Assembly (NCBI RefSeq): GCF_013410105.1
Contig: NZ_JACCCJ010000001.1
Location: 1,984,001-2,048,000, forward strand
Length of the DNA: 64,000 nucleotides
Source: Sphingopyxis sp. JAI108
GTDB taxonomy: Bacteria; Pseudomonadota; Alphaproteobacteria; Sphingomonadales; Sphingomonadaceae
Direction: 5' to 3'
The notes below the pieces were generated by a model. It made no database searches. It saw only the letters and a program-made list of their open reading frames with translations, and was not told the origin of the DNA. Positions 54,775 to 63,008 of the stretch are shown here, piece by piece. A program made the position numbers and the translations under genes. Each line of letters begins with the position of its first letter. Position 1 is the first letter of the stretch.

Positions 54775-55473
54775 TCAAACCCTCTCGAAAGCCCCGGCCT
54801 CGATGAGCGCCGCGATTGCGACGCCGCCGTCCGGATGCTGTTCGGCAAGATGGCCGATGAGGTTACCGATCTGCTCGATTTCTTGCGCCATGCCGAGCGC
54901 GGCTGCCGCGGCCGGTTCGATCGCGAACAGGCGGACTTCGGCGTCGGGGCGCGTAACGAGCAGCGCCCGCGTATCGGACGCAAAGGCCGGGTCGACCAAC
55001 GGCGCGGCGTCGCTAGAAAGCACCACGACACGCGTTGCCGGGTGAAGCCGGACCGGAAGGCTGAGTAGGCCGGCTTCGCCGAGGCCGAGCAGGTCGGCGA
55101 GGGCCAGCGGGAGTGCATCGGCTGCGTGATAGCTTTCGAGCCAAGCCCATTCGACGCGCGCGAGGTCGGCGGCGCGCGGGTCGGCGAGCAGTTCGGCAAA
55201 GGTCGCGCCGATGTCGTTCAACGAACGGTTCTCGGCCCCACCTTCATCGACAAAGCGGCGCGACAGCCGGTTGAATTCCCTCTCGCCCAGATAGTCGCGG
55301 GTGCGCGGAAACGTCTCTTCGAGCGCGACGAGCCGCGCGTGTGAGATCGTGTTGGCATGAACGCGAAGCCCGCGCATCACGGCGGCGTCGCCTCCCGCGA
55401 ACAGATCGGCGGGCAGATGGGCCGGACCACGCAGCAAGGTTGCTGCGATCGCCGCCTGTTGCCGTTCAAGCAT
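54775..55473 (-). CDS. bufC: DUF2063 (HvfC/BufC-family) partner protein
   Basis: 232 residues. The N-terminal helical DUF2063 domain has L-x-x-R-Q-x-A-x-A-A and G-L-R-V-H-A-N-T-I-S-H-A-R-L-V-A-L-E-E-T-F-P, followed by a C-terminal domain with L-L-V-T-R-P-D-A-E-V-R. In this family it is the recognition partner that guides the precursor peptide to the MNIO enzyme. It overlaps the MNIO gene by eight bases. Gene name by family analogy. Confidence 0.87.
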   Translation of the reverse strand: MLERQQAAIAATLLRGPAHLPADLFAGGDAAVMRGLRVHANTISHARLVALEETFPRTRDYLGEREFNRLSRRFVDEGGAENRSLNDIGATFAELLADPRAADLARVEWAWLESYHAADALPLALADLLGLGEAGLLSLPVRLHPATRVVVLSSDAAPLVDPAFASDTRALLVTRPDAEVRLFAIEPAAAAALGMAQEIEQIGNLIGHLAEQHPDGGVAIAALIEAGAFERV

Positions 55474-56329
55474 GGGCTGGCGCCCGCAGCAGCGCGTCGG
55501 CCTTGGCAGCTTCGGCGATCAGCGTCGCATAATCGGGAACGTCGGTATCCCATTCGATCAGAACGGGTTTCGGACCTGCCCGGCCCAGGAATCGCGCCAG
55601 CAAGTCCCAGCAGCTCGCGCGCACCGGCGACCCATGGTCGTCGATCGCGATCGTCCCGCCCATGCCGTCGTCCTTGACCGCATGGCCCGCGACGTGGATT
55701 TCGCCGACATGCCGCGGATCGAAAGCGTCGAGCCATGCCACCGGATCGAGCCCGAGATTGAAAGCCGAAACCTCGACATTGTTGATGTCGAGCAGCAAGC
55801 CGCACCCGCTGCGCCGGCAAAGCTCGTGCAGGAAATCGACCTCGCTCCAATCGTCACCAGCATAAGCGAGGTAGCGCGAGGGATTTTCGATCAGGAGGGG
55901 GCGGCGCAACCGGTCCTGCACGCGGCCGACTTCGGCCGTGAAATGATTGAGCGCCGGTTGGCTATAAGGGATCGGCAGCAGGTCGGGAAACTTGTCGCCG
56001 GGCCCGTTGCTCCAGCTCAAATGATCGGAGACCATCGCCGGCGCATAGCGGCGGCAGAGCGCCGCGAGCGCCTCGAGTTCGTCGCGATCGGCGCCCGCCG
56101 CCGAGCCCAGCGACAGCCCGACCGAATGAAAGCTGATCGGCAGATGCTCGGCGATCGCGGTCAGCCAGCGGTGCGGCGGCCCGCCCGCGCCGAAGTAATT
56201 CTGGGGGTGGACTTCGGCCCAGGCGGGCGCCCTTCCCTGCTCCGCCGCCGCCATCACATCGGCATAATGCTGCGGCTTGAGGCCGATGCCGGCGCGCACG
56301 GGCAGCGTCGGAAGCAGGGAAGCGGTCAC
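55466..56329 (-). CDS. bufB: DUF692 multinuclear non-heme iron oxidase (BufB-like)
   Basis: 287 residues. TIM-barrel DUF692/MNIO enzyme with the metal-site segments E-V-H-P-Q-N-Y-F, S-F-H-S-V-G-L-S-L-G, S-D-H-L-S-W, L-I-E-N-P-S-R-Y-L, L-L-D-I-N-N-V and E-I-H-V-A-G-H. MNIOs oxidise cysteines of RiPP precursors; in the Caulobacter bufferin system the product is 5-thiooxazole groups that bind copper. It starts six bases after the precursor gene stop. Same modification here is inferred from the cysteine pattern. Confidence 0.9.
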   Translation of the reverse strand: MTASLLPTLPVRAGIGLKPQHYADVMAAAEQGRAPAWAEVHPQNYFGAGGPPHRWLTAIAEHLPISFHSVGLSLGSAAGADRDELEALAALCRRYAPAMVSDHLSWSNGPGDKFPDLLPIPYSQPALNHFTAEVGRVQDRLRRPLLIENPSRYLAYAGDDWSEVDFLHELCRRSGCGLLLDINNVEVSAFNLGLDPVAWLDAFDPRHVGEIHVAGHAVKDDGMGGTIAIDDHGSPVRASCWDLLARFLGRAGPKPVLIEWDTDVPDYATLIAEAAKADALLRAPAHA

Positions 56330-56335
56330 GGACGG

Positions 56336-56632
56336 TCAGCCCTTCTTGGCGACCGGCTTGGCGTTGCCCTTGTGCGCGGCCAAGGTGCCGCCCATCTTGA
56401 CGCAGCTGCCGGCGGGCACATGCTTCCAGGCGTTGCCCTGATAGTCGACGGTCGAGGTGCCGGCGCAGCTCGTGCCCGGCCCGGCGGCGCAATCATTCTT
56501 GCCCTTGAGCGCGACCCCATAGCATTTTTCCTTGGCGCCTTCGGCGGCGACGGCGGTGCCGCCGATCGCGGTGCCGGCAGCCATGGCGAGGACAGCCGAA
56601 GCGGCGAGCGACAGTTTGAGTGCATTGGTCAT
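56336..56632 (-). CDS. bufA: Bufferin-type precursor peptide (DUF2282, BufA1/GigA-like)
   Basis: 98 residues. A signal peptide ends A-V-A-A (residue 30). The mature part begins E-G-A-K-E-K-C37-Y-G, then C48 in K-N-D-C, C56 in G-T-S-C-A-G-T, and C77 in P-A-G-S-C, with Y-Q-G-N-A-W between: four cysteines as in DUF2282 bufferins. A Lys-rich tail of about 20 residues follows C77. In Caulobacter such proteins are post-translationally modified, exported RiPPs that bind copper. First gene of the operon, behind an ECF-type promoter; the spacing to bufB is six bases. Confidence 0.9.
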   Translation of the reverse strand: MTNALKLSLAASAVLAMAAGTAIGGTAVAAEGAKEKCYGVALKGKNDCAAGPGTSCAGTSTVDYQGNAWKHVPAGSCVKMGGTLAAHKGNAKPVAKKG

Positions 56633-56684
56633 TATGATCTCCCTATTGAGAAACGAATGATGCGGAGGATGGCATCGTCATGGG

Positions 56685-56710
56685 TTCGCGGGAGGTGGTG
56701 CGAAAGTTAC
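56685..56710 (-). promoter_or_regulatory. ECF-type promoter of the bufferin operon
   Basis: On the minus strand GTAAC (56706-56710) and CGAA (56685-56688) are separated by 17 bases, the -35/-10 form reported for SigF-type ECF promoters. It lies about 52 bases before the bufA start at 56632. Since the sigma gene is in the same operon, autoregulation is likely. Confidence 0.5.
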
Positions 56711-56800
56711 GCCGAGACGCGAGACAATGATTTGGCAGGCCGACTGCGATAGAATAGTCCCTCGACCGAGAGGCGACATAGGAATGGAGACAAGCGAGAC

Positions 56801-57817
56801 ATGAATATCCTGCTGACGGGCGGCGCCGGCTATATCGGCAGCCATGTCGCGGCGCCGCTGGTGTTGGCGGGCCACCGCGTCATCTGCTTCGACAATCTGT
56901 CGAACAGCGACCCCGCGGTGATGGATAGGCTCGAAGCGATCACCGGCCATGCTGTTCCACTCGTCACCGGCGACATCCGCGACAGCGAAGCCTTGCGCGA
57001 AGTGCTGCGGGACCATGCGATCGAGGCGGTGGTCCATTTCGCGGGGCTGAAGGCGGTAGGGGAATCGGTCGCCGAGCCGATGAAATATTACGACAATAAT
57101 GTGCGGGGCACCCTGTCGCTGCTCGAAGCGATGGCCGATTGCGGGACCAAGAAGCTCGTCTTCTCGTCGAGCGCGACGGTCTATGGCCAGCCCCAATATC
57201 TGCCGCTCGACGAGAACCACCCGACCTCGGCGACCAACCCCTATGGCCGCACCAAGCTGATGATCGAAGAGATGCTCGCCGACGTCGCCGCCGCCGACCC
57301 CGAATGGCGGATTGCAATCCTGCGCTATTTCAATCCCGTCGGCGCGCACGACAGTGGGCTGATCGGCGAGAACCCCAACGGCATTCCGAACAATCTGATG
57401 CCGTTCATCAGCCGCGTCGCCGCCGGACGGCTCGGCGAATTGTCGGTGTTCGGCGACGATTATGACACGCCCGACGGCACCGGCGTGCGCGACTATATCC
57501 ATGTCGTCGATCTCGCCGACGGCCATGTCGCGGCGCTTGAGGCAATTTCGAAGACCATGGATCCGCTGTCGATCTGGAACCTTGGCACCGGCCAGGGCTA
57601 TTCGGTGCTCGACATGGTCAAGGCGTTCGAGCGCGTGAACGGCGTCAGCATCCCCTATCGTATCGCGCCACGCCGCGACGGCGATGTCGCAAGCTGCTTC
57701 GCCAGCCCCGAGCGTGCTGCGCACGAACTCGGCTGGACCGCGAACCGCGATCTCGACGCCATGTGCGCGTCGAGTTGGAATTTCGAGCGCACGCTCGCCG
57801 GGCGCAATTCGGACTAG
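56801..57817 (+). CDS. galE: UDP-glucose 4-epimerase
   Basis: 338 residues, as E. coli GalE. G-G-A-G-Y-I-G-S-H at the N-terminus binds NAD, S-S-S-A-T-V-Y-G, catalytic N-P-Y-G-R-T-K, R-Y-F-N-P-V-G-A-H and G-T-G-V-R-D-Y-I-H-V-V-D-L-A are all GalE marks. Interconverts UDP-glucose and UDP-galactose for polysaccharide synthesis. Divergent from the bufferin operon (168 bases) and convergent with the GDT1 gene: both stops share a CTAG at 57814-57817. Confidence 0.93.
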   Translation: MNILLTGGAGYIGSHVAAPLVLAGHRVICFDNLSNSDPAVMDRLEAITGHAVPLVTGDIRDSEALREVLRDHAIEAVVHFAGLKAVGESVAEPMKYYDNNVRGTLSLLEAMADCGTKKLVFSSSATVYGQPQYLPLDENHPTSATNPYGRTKLMIEEMLADVAAADPEWRIAILRYFNPVGAHDSGLIGENPNGIPNNLMPFISRVAAGRLGELSVFGDDYDTPDGTGVRDYIHVVDLADGHVAALEAISKTMDPLSIWNLGTGQGYSVLDMVKAFERVNGVSIPYRIAPRRDGDVASCFASPERAAHELGWTANRDLDAMCASSWNFERTLAGRNSD

Positions 57818-58386
57818 CCGAGCCACCCCGCCGTCTGTGCCAGAACCCAAATGCCGATCACCAGGAACAGCGTGGCTGCTACGATACGCACCTTCGCGAG
57901 ATCGACGCGCTTCAGCAATTCATGGCCGAGGAAAATCGCGGGCACATTGGCGATCATCATGCCGAGCGTCGTCCCTCCGGTGACCGCGACGACGTCATGA
58001 TATTGCGCGCCGAGCGCGATCGTCGCCACCTGCGTCTTGTCGCCCATTTCGACGAGAAAAAAGGCGACGAGCGTGGTCAGGAACGCCCCGAAACGCGGCT
58101 TCGGGGCCTCATCGTCGTCGAATGAATCGGGAATCAGCGTCCACGCCGCCATCGCGATAAACGACGCGCCGATCGCATAGCGAAAGACCGGGCTGTCGAG
58201 AAAGGCGGCGGCCGACGCGCCGAGCAGCGCCGCTAGCGCATGGTTGGCGAGCGTCGCGACCAATATGCCCAAAATGATCGGCAGCGGCTGTCTGAAACGC
58301 GTCGCGAGCAGAATCGCGAGCAGCTGCGTCTTGTCGCCAATTTCGGCGAGCGCGACGATCGCGGTCGAGGTGAACAGGGCTTCCAT
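57814..58386 (-). CDS. GDT1/UPF0016 (TMEM165-like) manganese exporter
   Basis: 190 residues, six membrane helices in two repeats, each with the family motif: E15-I-G-D-K-T and E113-M-G-D-K-T, the cation-binding E-x-G-D-[KR]-[ST]. Homologues export Mn2+ (or exchange Ca2+/Mn2+ for H+). The clear manganese riboswitch in its leader supports Mn2+ as the substrate. ATG at 58386; the Shine-Dalgarno GGAG (58392-58395) lies inside a strong hairpin. Confidence 0.9.
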   Translation of the reverse strand: MEALFTSTAIVALAEIGDKTQLLAILLATRFRQPLPIILGILVATLANHALAALLGASAAAFLDSPVFRYAIGASFIAMAAWTLIPDSFDDDEAPKPRFGAFLTTLVAFFLVEMGDKTQVATIALGAQYHDVVAVTGGTTLGMMIANVPAIFLGHELLKRVDLAKVRIVAATLFLVIGIWVLAQTAGWLG

Positions 58387-58393
58387 GAATACT

Positions 58394-58448
58394 CCGGGGC
58401 CGGGCGGCTTGCGATTCCAACGGACATCTAACCCGCCGCCCGGCCCGG
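58394..58448 (-). promoter_or_regulatory. Expression-platform hairpin sequestering the ribosome site
   Basis: In the transcript, the arm at 58435-58448 (CCGGGCCGGGCGGC) pairs with 58394-58408, a 14-bp stem with one bulged C. The 3' arm ends within the GGAG at 58392-58395, eight bases before the ATG at 58386. The hairpin would block translation unless the aptamer binds Mn2+ and favours another fold. Confidence 0.6.
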
Positions 58449-58460
58449 ACGGAGGTCGAT

Positions 58461-58573
58461 GCCATTGGTCTCGCCCAAGCGGTGCTCCCGCTTCCACCGC
58501 ACCATGGCCTCTCGACCAAGTATGTTGACGCGGCGGCCCGTCCCGAAGGACGGCTGGCTACTCCCCAGATGAC
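58461..58573 (-). ncRNA. yybP-ykoY manganese riboswitch aptamer
   Basis: Conserved parts of the class appear in order on the minus strand: GGGGAGTAGCC (58556-58566), GTCAACATACT (58519-58529) and GCGAGACC (58467-58474). Stem P1 pairs GTCAT (58569-58573) and TGG with CCA and ATGGC (58461-58468) around one bulged C. The 113-nt element lies before a UPF0016 exporter, its usual target; yybP-ykoY RNAs bind Mn2+. Its 5' end overlaps the last 16 bases of the upstream lipoprotein gene. Confidence 0.9.
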
Positions 58574-58776
58574 GGGGGCGGGTTAGACGGCTTGGCCTCG
58601 CCTTGCAAGCCTTTCGATACGGCGGCGGCCTTCTCCGCCTCGGCGATGTCGGCATCCATCGCCTTGGCACGCGCTTCGATCTCCTTTGCCGCCTTGTCAT
58701 AGCGCGTGTCGAAGTCGGGCTCGTCCTTGCAGGCGGCGAGGAGCAGCAGCGGCACGAGCAGGAAGGCGGCGCGCAT
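58558..58776 (-). CDS. Small lipoprotein
   Basis: 72 residues. Signal peptide with lipobox L-L-A-A-C16, then a mostly helical charged segment (A-K-E-I-E-A-R-A-K-A-M-D-A-D-I-A-E-A-E-K) and a Pro/Ser tail. No family recognised. The ATG at 58776 overlaps the tamB stop (TGATG), so it is translated with tamB. The last 16 bases form the 5' part of the Mn riboswitch. Confidence 0.75.
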   Translation of the reverse strand: MRAAFLLVPLLLLAACKDEPDFDTRYDKAAKEIEARAKAMDADIAEAEKAAAVSKGLQGEAKPSNPPPSSGE

Positions 58777-61700
58777 CAATAATCCTTGCGATATCGGATG
58801 CTGAGGTTCGACTGCCCCGAACCGCCCGCCTGACTGAGCAATGACAGTGCCCGCGTCAGGCTGATCTCAAGCTGCGTCGCGGTATAGCCCCGCGCGTCGG
58901 TGATCACCTCCAGATAGATATCCTTGGTGATATATTGCCCGGCGGCGAGCGCCGCGCCCCGCCCGACCGTATCGTCGGGACCAAGCACGCGCAGCCGGTC
59001 GATCCCTGTCGCCGACTGGAGCGCGCCGAGCGGGCTCAATCCACCGCCGCCGCTGCTCAGCGTGTTGAGCGAAGCCGCGAGTTGCACCGCCTGCAACGGC
59101 GAGAGCGTCGTGATCGAATCGCCGAACAGGATGCGCGAGACGATCTCGTCCTGCGGCAGGCCTGGAACGCTCGAGAAGGCGACCTGCGGATTGCTCGCGC
59201 GCCCCGTCACGCTGACCGTCACCGTCACCGTTTCGATCGTGTCGTCGGCAATCAGGCGGATCGCGGGGTCGAACGCGTCGCCGGTCGGGAAGGTCACCCT
59301 TCCCTCCTGAAGTTCGAACGAGCGCCCCGCAAAGCCGAGCGTGCCCCGCACCAGTTCGATTTCGCCGGTCACCTGCGGCGCCAGCGTCGTTCCGCGCAGC
59401 ACGATGTCGGCGCTCCATTCGGATTCGAGCCCCATGCCCGACACATAGATTTCGTCGGGCGCCTTCAGCGCGATGTCGAGGCGGAGGAGGTCGAACAGGC
59501 TGCCTCCCACCGCGGCGAGCCCGTCACCGCTGATCCGCTGCCGCCCGGCGGGCGGTTTGCGCCGCACGCCGGTCAGCACAGGCACCTGCGCCGCGCCTTC
59601 GCGCACGATGCGATAGCGCGTTTCGGGCAGGCGAAGGCTGCCCGACAGCACGGCAGCCTGCCCCGCGACCTTTTCGAGCGTCAGATTCCCGGTCGCCCGC
59701 GCGGCGATATTCTCGCTGCGCGCGAGGCGCGCGTTGTCGAGCGTCGCCGCGATGTTCATCGGATAGCCATCGGCCGAAGCGAGGCTGACGAAACCATTCG
59801 CCTGCACCGTGCCATCGCCGGCCTTCGCGGTCAGCTGTTCGATCTCCAGCCGGTTGCCCGTGAAGCGCCCATTGACGACGATATTCGTCAGCTTGGTGCC
59901 GTAAGTCTGGTTCTCATAAGTCATGTCCTTGCCGCGCACCACGCCGTCGAGGCAGGGATCGGCGACGCTGCAACTGAAATCAGCGGCAACCGCGATCGGC
60001 CCCGCGACATGCTGATCGGCGGGGCCGAAGAAAGAGTAGAGCGTGTCGGCGGGGCCGTTGTAGCGGATCCCGCCGCCAAGCGGCGCGGCCATCAATCGCT
60101 CGGTCCAGCCGCCCGCACTGGGCCCGAGCGGCCGGAGCGACGCTTGCACCCGGCCGATGACGCTGCCGCGCTTGCGCATCACCGCGCGCGCCTCGCCACC
60201 GTCGGCGAGCAGCTTGCCGGCGAAATTGACATCGACCGGCTGGCTCACCGACGCCGCAGTAGTGCGGGTGAAACCGGTGATCGTCAGCCGCGCGTCGGCG
60301 CGGGGGAAGCTTTCGGAATTCGCCTGTTCGAAATCGAGGCTACCGGTCGCGCGGCCGCCCAGCCCCATGTCGGGATAGACGGCGTTGAGGATCGCCATAT
60401 TGACCCGCTCGAGCCGGCTCTGAACCATGATGCCGTCACCGAAGCGTCCCGCGACGCGGGCGCTGCTGCCGCGGCCAAGATTGACCGTCGTCGGCAGCAA
60501 TTCATATCCGTCGGCGCCGGGAATGATGCGCGCGGGCGACGCGGTGCGGAAATTGATCCCCGTCGCACGCCCCTGCACCGACGCGCGCCACAGCTCGGGC
60601 GTCAGATCGGCGTTCGCGGCAATGCGGAAGGGGACGCCGCTGGTGCCTTCGACAAGCGCCTGGGCCTTGCCGCTGCCATTCCGATAGTCAATCTTCACCC
60701 GCCCGACGGCGATGTCATAGTCGCGGATCTGCGTATCGGCGATCTGGATGTCGGCGACAATATGGGGCTGGTCATAGAGCGTGACATCGGCATCGACGAT
60801 CGCCGAACCGATCGCGAGCTGCGCCGGGCCGGGAAGTACGACGTCGTTCGCCCGGACATTGATGGCCGCCGCCTGATACTGGCCTGCCGCGCTCAGCCGG
60901 ACAAGGCCGCCGAGCCCCTGTCCCGACGCGTTGAGCTGTCCGGTGAACGGCCCGGCCCCGCTCTGCACGAGACGCCCGTTGAACCCGATGCCCGCGAGGT
61001 CGCCGCGTTCGACGTCGATCGTCAGCGGCCCCGCCGCCATCAGCAGCACTACGTCGGCCGACAGCGGCCCATAGTCGGTGTCGCCCGTCGCCGCGAGGCG
61101 ATAGCCGTTCGGCGCCCCATTGACCCGCGCCACCAGGTTGGAAAGCCCGATGCCGAGCCCGGGCCGCTCGGCGGTTACCACCGCGCGCGGATCGCTGATC
61201 GTCCCGGCAAGCTGGACGCCGACCGGGCCATAATCGGTCGAATTCGCGCGCGCGGTCAGCCGGATCTGGCCGTTCGGCGCATAGCTCCCCCGCCCGCCGG
61301 TAATGCGCAGGCGCGGTGCGGTCAGGCGGAGACCCGAGAAACGGATGACGCCGTCGGTGCCGTAGCGCACGGCGCTCGACGCGGTCGCATTGCCGCCCAG
61401 GAAATCGCGGACCCCCGAATTGAACAATCGGGTCGAGCGTGCGCGAACGTTGCCGACGATCTCGAACCCGCCGCGCGGCGCGGTCTTGAGGTCGGCATCG
61501 GTGTTGATGTCGAAGATGCCGACGCTTTCGATGCGGTAATCGTTGATCCGCCCGTCGATTGCGCCGGTATAAAAGCCCTTGTTCAAATCCGCGATCAGTA
61601 TCGCCTTCGCATCGATGCGCGGCGAGCGCAGGCGCAGATTGTCACTGAGGATACGTCCGTCCGCATAGGCAAGATCGCCGTCCAGCCGCACTTGCTCGAG

Positions 61701-63008
61701 CGTTCCGCCCGCGACGGTGTCGAGCCCGCGAATCCTCGCCGCGCGTCCCGCAACGGGCACCACGATCTGATCGGCATCGACGCGCGCCTTTCCGGCGAGC
61801 GTCAGCCCCTCGACAATGATGTCGTTGACCGCGAGGCTGTTGGCATTCGCCTGATAGTCCACCGTCGGCAGCGCGAATTCGCCGTCGAGCCTTGCCGTCG
61901 CGCGCAGCCCGTTGGCGCGAACACCGGGCGCGATTGCGCTCGGCCTCAGGATATTCACCGCAAGTTGAAGCGCCTCGAACCGGTTGCCGCCGAGGTCGAG
62001 CCCGCCGCTGATCCCGAGGCGCGCCGCGTCGGACGAGATCCGGCCGTCGACCGCGGCCTTTCGCTCCTGCAGCCGCGCGGTGAGGTCGATGACGGTTTCA
62101 GTACCGAGCAATTCCGCCGCCGGCCCCGTCAGCAGCCGTGATGCTTGCGCCGTTCCTTTGGCCGCAAAGGTGCCGTCGCGCGCCGTCAGCGCGACGCGTG
62201 CGAGCGGCGCGGCGCCGAGATTGGCGGTCAGATTGCCGTTCCACGCCTTCCAGTCGCCGCGCCCGGCAAGCTTTGCGGTCATTGGCTCCTTGAACCCGCC
62301 CATCGCCGCGAGCACGCCGCCCTGGGGCGCGGTGACGTCGAGCGTCATCGCGAGCCGGTTCCGTTCGGGAACCGCGTCCAGGACCAGCTTCAGCGTATCG
62401 CCCTGGCCGCCGCCACCGCTGATCGTTTCGGCGTTGGCGCTGACCTGCGCCCGCCGATCGGCGATCGCGACCCTGCCGCTGAACGTCGCCACCTGCCGTT
62501 CGCCGGCCACCGCGGGCTCGAAGACAAAGCGATCGACGCGAAGCCGTCCGACGTCGATGTCGAGGTCGGGTAGCAGTGGTTCGCCCGTATCGGGCACCGG
62601 CTTGAACGCGGGGACCTTCTCCATCACCAGCGTCTTCGCGGTCGCCGACCTGATATCGACATGATTCGCGAGATAGCGAACCGGGCGCCAGTCGACACGA
62701 AGCTCGGGCGAACGCAGGAAGACGCCGGTTGGATCGGACAGCGTGAAATCGCGAATGATCATCTGACCGTAGAGCGAGCCGTCGAGCCGGCCGATGCCGA
62801 TCTTCATCCCGTTTTCGAATTCATATTTCTCGATCTGGGTGACGACGAAGCGGCGCCCGGCATCGCTGTTGAGTCCGATGAGAAACAGCGCAAAGAGCAG
62901 GATGAGCCCAAGCAAGCCGAGGCCGACCCAGCGCAGGATCGCCAGCGGTAACGACCGCCGCGTCGCCGGTGCGGCTTCCTCTCTTACCGCAGGCGCCTCC
63001 TTGGCCAT
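58776..63008 (-). CDS. tamB: Translocation and assembly module subunit TamB
   Basis: 1410 residues. A membrane anchor (about residues 25-45) follows a charged N-terminus; the rest is a long beta-helical (AsmA/TamB-like) repeat structure with the C-terminal DUF490 domain containing V-S-G-R-A-S-N-P-Q-V-A-F-S-S-V-P-G-L-P-Q-D-E-I-V-S-R-I-L-F-G (motif positions near the last 150 residues). With TamA it moves lipids or assembles outer-membrane proteins. One-base overlap with tamA (TGATG). Confidence 0.9.
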   Translation of the reverse strand: MAKEAPAVREEAAPATRRSLPLAILRWVGLGLLGLILLFALFLIGLNSDAGRRFVVTQIEKYEFENGMKIGIGRLDGSLYGQMIIRDFTLSDPTGVFLRSPELRVDWRPVRYLANHVDIRSATAKTLVMEKVPAFKPVPDTGEPLLPDLDIDVGRLRVDRFVFEPAVAGERQVATFSGRVAIADRRAQVSANAETISGGGGQGDTLKLVLDAVPERNRLAMTLDVTAPQGGVLAAMGGFKEPMTAKLAGRGDWKAWNGNLTANLGAAPLARVALTARDGTFAAKGTAQASRLLTGPAAELLGTETVIDLTARLQERKAAVDGRISSDAARLGISGGLDLGGNRFEALQLAVNILRPSAIAPGVRANGLRATARLDGEFALPTVDYQANANSLAVNDIIVEGLTLAGKARVDADQIVVPVAGRAARIRGLDTVAGGTLEQVRLDGDLAYADGRILSDNLRLRSPRIDAKAILIADLNKGFYTGAIDGRINDYRIESVGIFDINTDADLKTAPRGGFEIVGNVRARSTRLFNSGVRDFLGGNATASSAVRYGTDGVIRFSGLRLTAPRLRITGGRGSYAPNGQIRLTARANSTDYGPVGVQLAGTISDPRAVVTAERPGLGIGLSNLVARVNGAPNGYRLAATGDTDYGPLSADVVLLMAAGPLTIDVERGDLAGIGFNGRLVQSGAGPFTGQLNASGQGLGGLVRLSAAGQYQAAAINVRANDVVLPGPAQLAIGSAIVDADVTLYDQPHIVADIQIADTQIRDYDIAVGRVKIDYRNGSGKAQALVEGTSGVPFRIAANADLTPELWRASVQGRATGINFRTASPARIIPGADGYELLPTTVNLGRGSSARVAGRFGDGIMVQSRLERVNMAILNAVYPDMGLGGRATGSLDFEQANSESFPRADARLTITGFTRTTAASVSQPVDVNFAGKLLADGGEARAVMRKRGSVIGRVQASLRPLGPSAGGWTERLMAAPLGGGIRYNGPADTLYSFFGPADQHVAGPIAVAADFSCSVADPCLDGVVRGKDMTYENQTYGTKLTNIVVNGRFTGNRLEIEQLTAKAGDGTVQANGFVSLASADGYPMNIAATLDNARLARSENIAARATGNLTLEKVAGQAAVLSGSLRLPETRYRIVREGAAQVPVLTGVRRKPPAGRQRISGDGLAAVGGSLFDLLRLDIALKAPDEIYVSGMGLESEWSADIVLRGTTLAPQVTGEIELVRGTLGFAGRSFELQEGRVTFPTGDAFDPAIRLIADDTIETVTVTVSVTGRASNPQVAFSSVPGLPQDEIVSRILFGDSITTLSPLQAVQLAASLNTLSSGGGGLSPLGALQSATGIDRLRVLGPDDTVGRGAALAAGQYITKDIYLEVITDARGYTATQLEISLTRALSLLSQAGGSGQSNLSIRYRKDY

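Noticed and set aside
58935..62141. 1068-codon open frame opposite tamB
   Set aside because: Arg-rich shadow of the tamB coding frame, no ribosome site or motif.
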